Assembly: GCF_002251435.1 (NCBI RefSeq)
Contig: NZ_NPJI01000026.1
Span: forward strand, 1 to 64,000
DNA from: Prevotella sp. P2-180
GTDB lineage: Bacteria; Bacteroidota; Bacteroidia; Bacteroidales; Bacteroidaceae
Length of the DNA: 64,000 nt
Direction of reading: 5' to 3'
Part shown: in pieces, positions 1-7,745 of the stretch
Numbering within the stretch: the stretch's first letter is position 1
Layout of the letters: every line of letters begins with the position of its first letter
Position numbers and translations under genes: made by a program
Notes under the pieces: generated by a model
Seen by the model: the letters and a program-made list of their open reading frames with translations, nothing else
Databases searched by the model: none
Told to the model about the DNA's origin: nothing

Positions 1-123
1 GTGGTGGGGTAAGGGGAATTTATGCGTCTTTGTGGCGATTTTTGCTGCGTTGCGCCCTCTTTTGCCGCAGTGCCGCTACCTTTTTGACCTCTGTGTCATC
101 TTATGAGGGCGGTTGCGGATTTG

Positions 124-1383
124 AGGTTCATCAACGACCGTGTCAATGTAATATGTGCAACAATTGCTTTTGGCATGGGTATTGACAAAAGTAACATTCG
201 CTTTGTCATACATTATAATCTGCCAAAGAGCATCGAGAGTTTCTATCAGGAAATTGGTCGTGGAGGAAGGGATGGCTTGCCAACGGAGACCATACTGTTC
301 TACAACGTACAAGACCTGATTACCCTCCGTAGCTTTGCAGAAGAAAGCGGACAACGGGAAATCAACATTGAGAAACTGAACCGTATGCAAGAATATGCCG
401 AGGCACAGGTGTGCAGAAGACGCATTCTATTGAATTACTTTGGTGAAACGAGTGAATGTAGTTGTGGTAATTGTGATGTATGCAAGAATCCTCCACAACA
501 CTTTGACGGCTCCATTCTTGTGCAAAAGGCCTTGTCTGCCATAAAGCGCTGCAACGAGGAGATTGGCTTTACCATTGCTGTGGATGTGTTGAAAGGCAAT
601 TTTTCCCCCGCAGTAATAGCAAAAGGATACGACAAAATAAAGACATTTGCTTCAGGGCGTGACGTACCTGCCAATGATTGGCGAACTTATCTGCTTCAAA
701 TGCTACAAATGGGGTATATTGAGATTGCATACAATGAAGACAACCACCTCAAAGTAACACCATTGGGAGAAGACATTCTGTATGGACGTAAGCAAGCGCA
801 ACTCTCTGTCATTGTGCGTGAAGATTTGCGTGTTACAAAGCGTAAACGAAAGCACATTATGGAAGAACAGATAGCAGGTACTGCACCAGACGAAGAACTG
901 CTTTTTGAAAAGTTGAGAGCATTGAGAAAGACCATTGCCGAGGAAATCGGCAAACCCGCATATATTGTCCTTTCCGACAAATCTCTGCATGCTCTTGCAT
1001 CAGAAAAGCCAACCAACCTATTCCTGTTTGGAAATACATACGGAATCGGTGAACACAAGAAGACGCAATTTGGCGAACGTTTTGTGGATTTGATTTGCAA
1101 TCACCTCAGAGTCAATCGTTCTCCAGAACCAGTCTCATCTATCCAAAATCAAGCCATGGATGAAGACACAGCGACTATGTCATATATAAATCCTGGGTTG
1201 TCCTATATGGATAGACAAAAGCAGTTGTATAGCAAAGCATACGCACCATGGACAGAAGAAGAGGAGAAAGACTTGCTATTATATTATCAGCAAGGTAAGA
1301 CAATCGCTGAACTTGTTGAAATATTCCAAAGGAATGCAGGAGCTATCCGTTCGAGACTCAGAAAGTTAGATTGTATAATGTAA
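124..1383 (+). pseudogene. recQ: ATP-dependent DNA helicase RecQ, 5'-truncated
   Basis: RecQ unwinds DNA 3'-5' in recombination and repair. Homology begins abruptly near base 124 inside helicase domain 2. The RecQ motifs ICATIAFGMGIDKSN and QEIGRGGRDG are present, followed by the four-cysteine zinc site (CRRR...CSCGNCDVC), the RQC region, an HRDC domain and a C-terminal helix-turn-helix-like tail (WTEEEEKDLLLYY...GAIRSRLRKL) typical of Bacteroidetes RecQ. The N-terminal helicase lobe with Walker A and DEAH box is missing: bases 1-123 do not continue the RecQ frame in any way I can see. About 420 of the usual 600-730 residues remain. Without an ATP-binding lobe it cannot be a helicase, so I call it a pseudogene. 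An assembly join or an insertion at about base 124 is the alternative. An in-frame ATG at 103 could still give a protein. Confidence 0.85.
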
Positions 1384-1436
1384 ATAGAGAATAAAAGTGA
1401 TAAAAAATCATAAAGACTTCGTATGACCACATTGTC

Positions 1437-1625
1437 TTGAATGATTCGCTCAAGTGCTCCCTTACCTTTGCGCTTGGAAAGATTTTTGATCCTCCATACA
1501 CTCAGAAGCAATACGGAACCCAGTATCATTTGTTGGAAACTCTTAACTATGAGCGACCTCATCAGAGTCTGGCCAACTTCACACCAGCATCATTTTACGG
1601 CAACAAAGAGAAGAAAGTAGGATAA
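1437..1625 (+). pseudogene. IS3-family transposase C-terminal remnant
   Basis: The last 35 or so residues (NYERPHQSLANFTPASFYG) carry the signature that ends the integrase core of IS3-family OrfB transposases. The DDE catalytic core is absent upstream, and the first part of the open frame has no transposase character. It is a relic directly downstream of the truncated recQ, so the two breaks may share one rearrangement. The following 200 bases up to the next gene hold a TAACTTTG promoter-like box at 1654-1661 and a short coding-looking stretch I cannot assign. Confidence 0.7.
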
Positions 1626-1825
1626 ACTCTTGCACAATTCAACTAATAGTATTAACTTTGCAACGCCAAGACAAGAGAACGCTCGGGATTGTCCGCATGC
1701 TCTGGATGGCGCAGCAACCAATGTTCAACCACTTGTCGAATATTGGGGAGTACTATAGTCCGTTAGTTGTAAGATAAAACTGTTTTGACTTGATTTTCTA
1801 AGACAAGAGTCAAGTACAGTATGAA

Positions 1826-2302
1826 CTATATGCTATCATGCACAGATATAATGGAATTCTCTATAAAGATATCTCTAACTGTTTGAAGGAATATCTCTTT
1901 TTCGAATTTCTTCAATTTGCCCGGATATTTTAAGGTCTTCAAAAAATCCATGAATGAAAGGGCTAAATATTTGAGACATTCTTCTTTAGTGGTCAACTTA
2001 AAATAACCTTCAAAATCCACCACAAAATCTGCCGTAAGACATTTATACATTCTTACCTCAGGAGTTACAGAATCCCTATATTTCAGAGTTTTATCCTCAT
2101 AATATTTAGGACGTTGTGCTTGAAAGAATTGACCGAACATAGGCGACAAGCATATAAGCCTTATACATATTTTTTCTACTAGCTCAGAGTTAAATCCAAG
2201 TAACCCTTTTGATAGTACGCTCTTAAATGCATAGAGAGCATCTTTATAGAATCTAAAATTTGAAAGTTCTCTAGAAGTTTCTATTGCTAATGATGTTTTC
2301 AT
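1826..2302 (-). CDS. hypothetical protein, probable immunity protein for the adjacent toxin tip
   Basis: A 158-residue soluble protein with no signal peptide and no motif I recognise. It is rich in Phe, Leu and Lys and looks helical. It lies 62 bases downstream of, and on the same strand as, a fragment that encodes the C-terminal toxin domain of an Rhs/polymorphic toxin. In polymorphic toxin loci the gene right after the toxin tip is normally its immunity gene, so position and size suggest that role. The function is inferred from context only. Low GC relative to the neighbouring core genes also fits accessory DNA. Confidence 0.55.
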   Translation of the reverse strand: MKTSLAIETSRELSNFRFYKDALYAFKSVLSKGLLGFNSELVEKICIRLICLSPMFGQFFQAQRPKYYEDKTLKYRDSVTPEVRMYKCLTADFVVDFEGYFKLTTKEECLKYLALSFMDFLKTLKYPGKLKKFEKEIFLQTVRDIFIENSIISVHDSI

Positions 2303-2364
2303 ACTTTGTTATTTTAATAATACAATATACTAATATAATCTCCTTAATATATAGAAGACATGGT

Positions 2365-2610
2365 TTATTGGAAGCGTTTATTACCTGGAGGCAATTGGCC
2401 ATGTTCAAAAAAATACCAATACAACATTATTTTTTCCTGTATCAAAATTTCCGTTTTTGTTCCATAAAATAATTTTTGCATTACAAAATGATTCCTTTCA
2501 TACGAATCTTTATTATAACGTTTCTCTCCTTGTGTGGTTTCTCCATACTTCCATACATCACCTTGTTTCATATAAACCATTGAATTTGTTCTTACATTCC
2601 AATGAGGGAC
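2365..2610 (-). pseudogene. orphan Rhs/polymorphic-toxin C-terminal domain (URI/GIY-YIG-like)
   Basis: About 80 residues resemble the extreme C-terminus of Bacteroidetes Rhs proteins: GDVWKYGETT followed by an RY pair, then YGTKTE and the closing HGQLPPGNKRF. The VWKYGETT core looks like the first strand of URI (GIY-YIG-like) nuclease toxins; that class assignment is tentative. The Rhs shell, repeats and secretion domain are missing. The frame upstream of about 2610 becomes unrelated, with an inverted-repeat-like sequence (ACAGGGGACAGG) at the join. It may be a displaced toxin tip kept as a recombination cassette, or simply debris. Confidence 0.6.
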
Positions 2611-2663
2611 AGGGGACAGGTCCGTGTCCTGCCTCCTCATTTTTTGTAACATTTGAGATTATC

Positions 2664-2937
2664 CTAAATTCCGCAGCACTTTAGTTTAACTTTTTTATAA
2701 GTACCTGAGCAACAAAAAGTTGTTCAGGATTTTGCCATGTCAAATTTTATTTCTGTGGAGGCGACTGTGTGGAGGAACAATGGCTTCGGATGGGCAAGGC
2801 TGCCAAAGTCCTTCATGGCAGAGAACACTGTGTTCCTGATGCTGACAGCACTCATACGCAACTTCTACAAGTTCCTCATGGACAGGATGGACACGAAAGC
2901 CTTCGGACTAAAGATATCAGAACCCTTTTGCATTCAC
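2664..2937 (+). mobile_element. IS1380-family relic, copy 1 (element end plus transposase C-terminus)
   Basis: Bases 2664-2752 are an element end: a TCCTAAATTCCGCAGCAC start, then a hairpin CCTGAGCAAC / GTTGTTCAGG around 2704-2731. The same sequence recurs at 4559-4652. It is joined directly to about 60 codons (2752-2937) of an IS1380-type transposase C-terminus (NNGFGWARLPKSF, ENTVFLMLTALIRNFYKFL). The rest of the transposase, including the catalytic core, has been deleted. The relic abuts the 3' end of the MFS gene at 2944. Confidence 0.7.
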
Positions 2938-2943
2938 TGACGG

Positions 2944-4179
2944 CTAAGAAACCGAATTCGCGGGTAAACGGCAGCATAAAGCCCCTGTGTATCCACCCTT
3001 ATGTCGTTGTGGCTTGAAGCAGTTTACGAGCAAGGAAGCCACGGTAAAGGCAATTCCTACCCCTACCACACCTGTCCACCCGTAATGCTGCCAAGACAGA
3101 CCGGAAACGAATGTACCGGCAGAACCACCCAAAAAGTAAATGGTCATATAAACGGTATTGATACGATTGATGGCAGATGCATCAAGGGCGACTACGCTGG
3201 TCTGATTCGACAAATGGATGCATTGCATACCGGCATCAATCAGCAAGATAGCAATTGTTATCCACAAATAGCTGTCATTCCCCCAAAATGCCAGTATCCA
3301 TGCAGCCAACACAACGCATCCTCCGACAATAGAGAAGAACCTCGCACCGTACTTTTGGACGTAGCCGCTGATGAAAACCACCGTGGATGCACCTGCCAGT
3401 CCACACAAACCGAGTGCTCCGATAATGTCGTCGCTAGCAAAAAAAGGTTCCTGTTTCATCCGAAAAGCAAGGCAACTCCACAAAGCGAAGAACGAGCCAT
3501 AAGCCAATGCCGCCCTCACCGATGCGATAGGCAAGTAGGGGTATTGGGAGAGCAGGCGCAACAAAGATTTCATCAACCCTGCATAACTTTCTTGAGAACA
3601 GGTAGACAGCGCGGGTAGTATCTTGTGAATCATCAGGAAGCATCCGAGCATAAACAAGCAAGCTACAAAATAGACGGAACGCCATCCCCATACGTCAGCC
3701 AGAAAGCCACTGAATACCCGTGAACCAAGAATGCCTATGAGCAGGCAAGATTGTATAATCCCTACGTTGCGCACCTTGTGCGCAGGGGGTGAATAGTAAG
3801 ATACTAACGGAATGAAAAATTGCGGCATAACCGAAGATGCGCCTGCAAGCAATGATGCGCCCCACACCCAATAGATGTTCGGGGCAAGGGCTATGGCAAG
3901 CAAGGCGCACGAAGATATGATATAATTGGTCAATATCAGCTTCTTTCGTGAGACCAAATCACCAAGCGGGATGACAAACACAAGTCCGGTCACATAGCCT
4001 ATCTGTGTCAATGTCGCTACCATGCTGGCAGAAAAGTCGTTTACCGCGAAATCTTTTGCCATGCTACCCAACAAAGGTTGGTTGTAGTAGCAGTTGGCAA
4101 CGGAAAGTCCGGTAGCAACTGCCATCAGAGCCAGCAGAGCTACCGGAATGCCTTGGTTCTCTCTTAATTCATACTTCAT
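2944..4179 (-). CDS. MFS transporter, drug/metabolite efflux type
   Basis: A 411-residue polytopic membrane protein with about 12 hydrophobic segments and typical major-facilitator features. These include an N-terminal GLSVANCYYNQPLLGSMA segment, the loop 2-3 motif GDLVSRKKL and a mid-protein cytoplasmic loop around residues 195-210. It probably exports small molecules by proton antiport; the substrate cannot be read from sequence. It follows the SMR gene by 13 bases on the same strand, so the two form an efflux operon. The last 15 or so residues run up to the IS1380 relic, and the native C-terminus may have been altered there. Confidence 0.85.
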   Translation of the reverse strand: MKYELRENQGIPVALLALMAVATGLSVANCYYNQPLLGSMAKDFAVNDFSASMVATLTQIGYVTGLVFVIPLGDLVSRKKLILTNYIISSCALLAIALAPNIYWVWGASLLAGASSVMPQFFIPLVSYYSPPAHKVRNVGIIQSCLLIGILGSRVFSGFLADVWGWRSVYFVACLFMLGCFLMIHKILPALSTCSQESYAGLMKSLLRLLSQYPYLPIASVRAALAYGSFFALWSCLAFRMKQEPFFASDDIIGALGLCGLAGASTVVFISGYVQKYGARFFSIVGGCVVLAAWILAFWGNDSYLWITIAILLIDAGMQCIHLSNQTSVVALDASAINRINTVYMTIYFLGGSAGTFVSGLSWQHYGWTGVVGVGIAFTVASLLVNCFKPQRHKGGYTGALCCRLPANSVS

Positions 4180-4192
4180 TTGTCGTCTTCTT

Positions 4193-4519
4193 TCAGTATG
4201 ACACGACTTTCAATCCTATCAAGGATGCAATGAGCGCGAAGAGAAAGAAAAGCCGGATGGGAGTGGCAGGTTCCTTGAAAACGAATATCCCAATCAAAAC
4301 CGTACCAACCGCTCCGATTCCCGTCCAAATGGCGTAAGCAGTTCCCAAAGGCAAAGTCTGTACCGCTTTGGCAAGCAAAGTCATGCTCAGTACGGTAGAG
4401 GCAAGGAAACCGCTTCCCCACAAATAAAATTCAAATCCTGATGCCGCTCTCGTTTTCCCTAAACAGAATGTGAGGCTCACCTCAAACAATCCTGCCAATA
4501 ATAAGATTATCCAATTCAT
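4193..4519 (-). CDS. small multidrug resistance (SMR) protein, SugE/Gdx-like
   Basis: A 108-residue protein with four transmembrane helices. The essential membrane glutamate is in GLFEVSLTFCLGKT (residues 10-23), and the GTAYAIWTGIGAVGT signature of helix 3 is present. The pattern is closer to SugE/Gdx (guanidinium export) than to EmrE, but I would not fix the substrate. First gene of a two-gene efflux operon with the MFS transporter. The space upstream is only about 40 bases before the IS1380 relic, so no guanidine riboswitch fits and the promoter may lie in the relic. Confidence 0.85.
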   Translation of the reverse strand: MNWIILLLAGLFEVSLTFCLGKTRAASGFEFYLWGSGFLASTVLSMTLLAKAVQTLPLGTAYAIWTGIGAVGTVLIGIFVFKEPATPIRLFFLFALIASLIGLKVVSY

Positions 4520-4558
4520 ACCTATGATTTATTAAATTCGGTTGCAAAAATAAATAAG

Positions 4559-4867
4559 CCTTAATTCCGCAACACTTTGATTTAATTTTATTTATAAGTT
4601 CCTGAGCAACAAAAAGTTGCTCAGGATTTTGCCATGTCAGATTTTTCACTTACCTTAGTGCTGCAAATCAAGACAAGCAAAAAGCATCAATGACATTGCA
4701 AAGGTAAGCATAAAATCTGAGAAAATCACTCCTTTTGGAGGATTATTTCACGTGAGGGAGCAATTTTAACGTTTTGTGGGTCCGGTAATCGACAAGGTCC
4801 TGGGACTTCGGTGCACATCGTTCGGCTATCAAAGCGCGAGATTGTGGGTTCTTTGTTACATATTCCG
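4559..4867 (+). mobile_element. IS1380-family relic, copy 2 (element end plus decayed transposase N-terminus)
   Basis: Bases 4559-4652 repeat the end found at 2664-2752, with a perfect hairpin CCTGAGCAAC / GTTGCTCAGG near 4602-4626. From about 4699 the + strand can be read as the start of an IS1380 transposase: AKVSIKSEKITPFGGLF, then a TAA stop, then VGPVIDKVLGLRC and SFGYQ, then a frameshift. Homology fades near 4867. The two relics lie in direct orientation on either side of the efflux genes. The 70-codon minus-strand frame at 4743-4955 is a shadow of this relic and was left out. Confidence 0.7.
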
Positions 4868-4907
4868 GAGCATACCCGTTCACATTATGACAATAAATTG
4901 ACGATAC

Positions 4908-4945
4908 AAAGTGACTTTCCCACTGCGAAAAGTCACTTTTTTCTT
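4908..4945 (+). terminator. hairpin plus T-run
   Basis: An 11-bp stem AAAGTGACTTT / AAAGTCACTTT (4908-4918 and 4928-4938) is followed by a T-rich run. It would stop transcription coming out of the IS relic before the LRR genes. Confidence 0.55.
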
Positions 4946-4967
4946 TATTGACCAAAGTTTTGCTTTA

Positions 4968-5003
4968 TTGACCAACGACTTTCAATGTTTTTTCGTAACT
5001 TTG
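4968..5003 (+). promoter_or_regulatory. Bacteroidetes-type promoter for the LRR pair
   Basis: A TAACTTTG box at 4996-5003 lies 49 bases before the first LRR start codon. The best -33 candidate is TTG at 4968-4970, with a longer than usual spacer (25 nt), so the -33 part is uncertain. Confidence 0.5.
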
Positions 5004-5052
5004 CAGCCGAAATATTGTATTTATATTGTATTTACTTTAATTACCCGTAATT

Positions 5053-7713
5053 ATGAATAAAATTATTAGACATCTGTTATTATGCCTTGCTTGCCTTATG
5101 GCATCAACGGCGACGGCTACTGCAAAGAGCAAGCCGATTTTCTTGAACAATTTGTTCTATAGTGTGAACGAAGCCGACGGTACTGCCACATTGGTGAAGG
5201 CACCGCCACAGTATGATTATTACTCCAATATAATATACGACTCGATATTGGTCATTCCCGACAGCGTGAGCTATGAGGATAAGAAATATGTCGTGACAGA
5301 AATAGGCGATTCGGCATTCTATTATTATGCTAATATAAAGAACATACAGTTGCCCTCGACAATAAAGACTATCGGGAATGGTGCTTTCTATTATTCATCC
5401 ATTGAGGAAATCAATTTGCCCGAAGGCTTGACCGTCATTGCCGACGATGCATTTTGTGGGTGTATGAGTCTTGACAATGTCGTGCTGCCGGAGAGTCTTG
5501 ACAGCATAGGCCATAGGGCATTCAGCAGTTGCAATAAATTATCATCGATTGTTATCCCAAATAACACCAAGCACATCGGGGAATGGGTATTTTATTCCAC
5601 TGGTGTGGAGTATGTCAAGCTGCCTGACAATATGGAGGTGATTCCTATGCGTTTACTTAGTTCATGCTATAATCTGAAATCCATAGAACTGCCAAAAAGC
5701 GTTAAGAAGATAGGTGATGCTGCTTTTGGAAGTTCAGGGCTTACCTCCATCAACCTGCATGAGGGAATAGAAGAATTGGAACGATGGGCTTTTTCTTCAA
5801 CTGATCTTACCGAGGTGCGTCTGCCCTCTACATTGAAGAAAATGGGAGTTGCAACCTTTGAGAGGTGTGATAAACTCGAAAAGGTGGAGTTTGCCGACGG
5901 CTTTGAGGAAATTGGTGAAAGGACTTTCGGACATTGCGACAAGCTGACAACTATAGTCATGCCAAGCTCGTTGCGGAAGATTGGCCGCAGCAGCTTTGAG
6001 TATTGCACGGCACTGACGGAGTTCACCATCCCTGCCACTCTCACAGAGATGGAGGGAAACGTGTTTTTGGAGAGTGCCCTGAAGACACTGACACTTGAGC
6101 CGGGCAACAACAGTTTTAAGATGGAAGACGGAGTGCTTTACTCTGCTGACGGCAAGGAAATGTATTTCATCACCGACAGTGTAAACACGGAATATGTAGT
6201 GCCTGAAGGTGTGGAGCGCCTTGCCCCGTACGTGCTTGCAGGTCAGAAATATATGCAGGGATGCAAGTTGCCCGAAAGCCTGAAGGAGATAGGTCAGGGG
6301 GCTTTCGCCAGATGCACCTCGCTCTTGGGCATAGACATACCAGAGAACGTGAGCGTTATCGAATCCAAAGCTTTTTCTTACTGCGACAGTCTCAAGGAGA
6401 TTACGTTGCCCGACAAAGTAACGGAAATAAGAGAGAGATGCTTCGAAAATTGCAAGTCATTGTCATCAGTGAAGCATGGCGATGGCATAAGGTCTTATGG
6501 CGATTATGCGTTCTCATACACAGCGATTAGAGATTATACAGTTCCAGAAGGTGTAGTGGAGTTGCCATACGGGCTTTTCATGTTTTGTGATAGTCTCAAT
6601 ATGGTCAAATTGCCCTCTACTTTAAAAGTCATTGGAGGTTATGCATTTGGATATACAGGAATAAGGGAGGTCGTTCTGCCTGACGGATTGCGTGAAATTG
6701 GCGAAAGGGCATTCACAAGTGCAAGTGTTGAATCAATAAACATTCCAAACTCCGTTGAGACAATTGGGCATTGGGCCTTTGGGTCATGCAAAAACTTAAA
6801 GTCGATAACGCTACCTACAGGGTTGAAACAATTAGGAACATATTCGCTCTCTTATTGCAAGTCGCTTGAGAGCATCACCATTGCGGAAGGCACTATCACT
6901 GCGCTGCCAGATTATGTATTTTGTAATAGTACATATTTATCGGAGGTCAATCTGCCATCGACGATGAGGACAATTGGAAATGGTTGCTTCGGAAATTGCA
7001 AGTCTTTGGAGAACATTAAGCTGCCTGAGTCTTTGAAGTCTATTGGAGAAGGGGCTTTCCAAGGATGCTCTTTCTTGTCAGAACTGGAATTGCCGGAAGG
7101 ACTTGAGGGCATCCATAGAGAGGCGTTTGTGGGAAGCGGTTTAAAGGAACTGCGCATACCCAAGTCGGTGAAATGGCTTGAGGTGGTATGTTTTGTTTAT
7201 GCCACGGAGTTGGAGACTGTTACGATAGATGCCCCCCTTGACGTGCTGCCAGCATGGTCTTTCTATGGCAACACGAGCCTGAAGAACCTGTATCTGTGTG
7301 ATGGGATAGAGAGGATCGGTAATTATGCCATGGAAGAATGTCCTTCAATTGAGACATTGGTTCTTCCGTCGTCATTGAAATACGTGGAATATTGTGCCGT
7401 CTCCAATTGCAGCTCGCTGACTACGATACAGTGTAATGCCGTGACACCTCCCGACACCGACGAAGATCCCTTCGGCGAGGAACTGTATGCGCAAGCCACA
7501 CTGGTTGTGCCGCAACAAAGCGTTGAGGCATACAAGAACCATCCCACATGGAAAAAATTCTTCAACATCAATGGCATAACCACATCAGTTGAAGGTGTAA
7601 ATGCCGCCCCTGCCGCCAGCCAAGAACGTATCTACAACCTGAAGGGCCAGGAGATGAAGACCGGAAAGGGATTTTTCATTAAGAATGGAATTAAAGAATT
7701 AAGAATGTTTTAA
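5053..7713 (+). CDS. BspA-like leucine-rich repeat surface protein 1
   Basis: An 886-residue exported protein with a signal peptide (hydrophobic core LLLCLACLMASTATATA, cleavage near residue 24). It then carries more than 20 LRR_5/BspA-type repeats with the recurring pattern LPxSLKxIGxxAFxxCxxL / I.LPEGLxxI. The C-terminus has a VVPQQSVEAYKNHPTWKKF-type closing repeat, common to this family, and a Prevotella-style tail (ERIYNLKGQ ... IKNGIKEL). BspA proteins bind host matrix or other bacteria; the ligand here is unknown. First of two tandem paralogues, 32 bases before the second, probably one transcript. Confidence 0.9.
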   Translation: MNKIIRHLLLCLACLMASTATATAKSKPIFLNNLFYSVNEADGTATLVKAPPQYDYYSNIIYDSILVIPDSVSYEDKKYVVTEIGDSAFYYYANIKNIQLPSTIKTIGNGAFYYSSIEEINLPEGLTVIADDAFCGCMSLDNVVLPESLDSIGHRAFSSCNKLSSIVIPNNTKHIGEWVFYSTGVEYVKLPDNMEVIPMRLLSSCYNLKSIELPKSVKKIGDAAFGSSGLTSINLHEGIEELERWAFSSTDLTEVRLPSTLKKMGVATFERCDKLEKVEFADGFEEIGERTFGHCDKLTTIVMPSSLRKIGRSSFEYCTALTEFTIPATLTEMEGNVFLESALKTLTLEPGNNSFKMEDGVLYSADGKEMYFITDSVNTEYVVPEGVERLAPYVLAGQKYMQGCKLPESLKEIGQGAFARCTSLLGIDIPENVSVIESKAFSYCDSLKEITLPDKVTEIRERCFENCKSLSSVKHGDGIRSYGDYAFSYTAIRDYTVPEGVVELPYGLFMFCDSLNMVKLPSTLKVIGGYAFGYTGIREVVLPDGLREIGERAFTSASVESINIPNSVETIGHWAFGSCKNLKSITLPTGLKQLGTYSLSYCKSLESITIAEGTITALPDYVFCNSTYLSEVNLPSTMRTIGNGCFGNCKSLENIKLPESLKSIGEGAFQGCSFLSELELPEGLEGIHREAFVGSGLKELRIPKSVKWLEVVCFVYATELETVTIDAPLDVLPAWSFYGNTSLKNLYLCDGIERIGNYAMEECPSIETLVLPSSLKYVEYCAVSNCSSLTTIQCNAVTPPDTDEDPFGEELYAQATLVVPQQSVEAYKNHPTWKKFFNINGITTSVEGVNAAPAASQERIYNLKGQEMKTGKGFFIKNGIKELRMF

Positions 7714-7745
7714 ATGAATAATTAGGGAGTCCAATTTGATGTACT

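Noticed and set aside
4520..4560. Guanidine riboswitch for the SMR gene
   Set aside because: The space before the gene is only about 40 bases before the IS relic and shows no aptamer motif.
4743..4955. 70-codon minus-strand frame as a gene
   Set aside because: It lies over the IS1380 relic and the following hairpin, has no family signs, and the + strand transposase relic explains the sequence.
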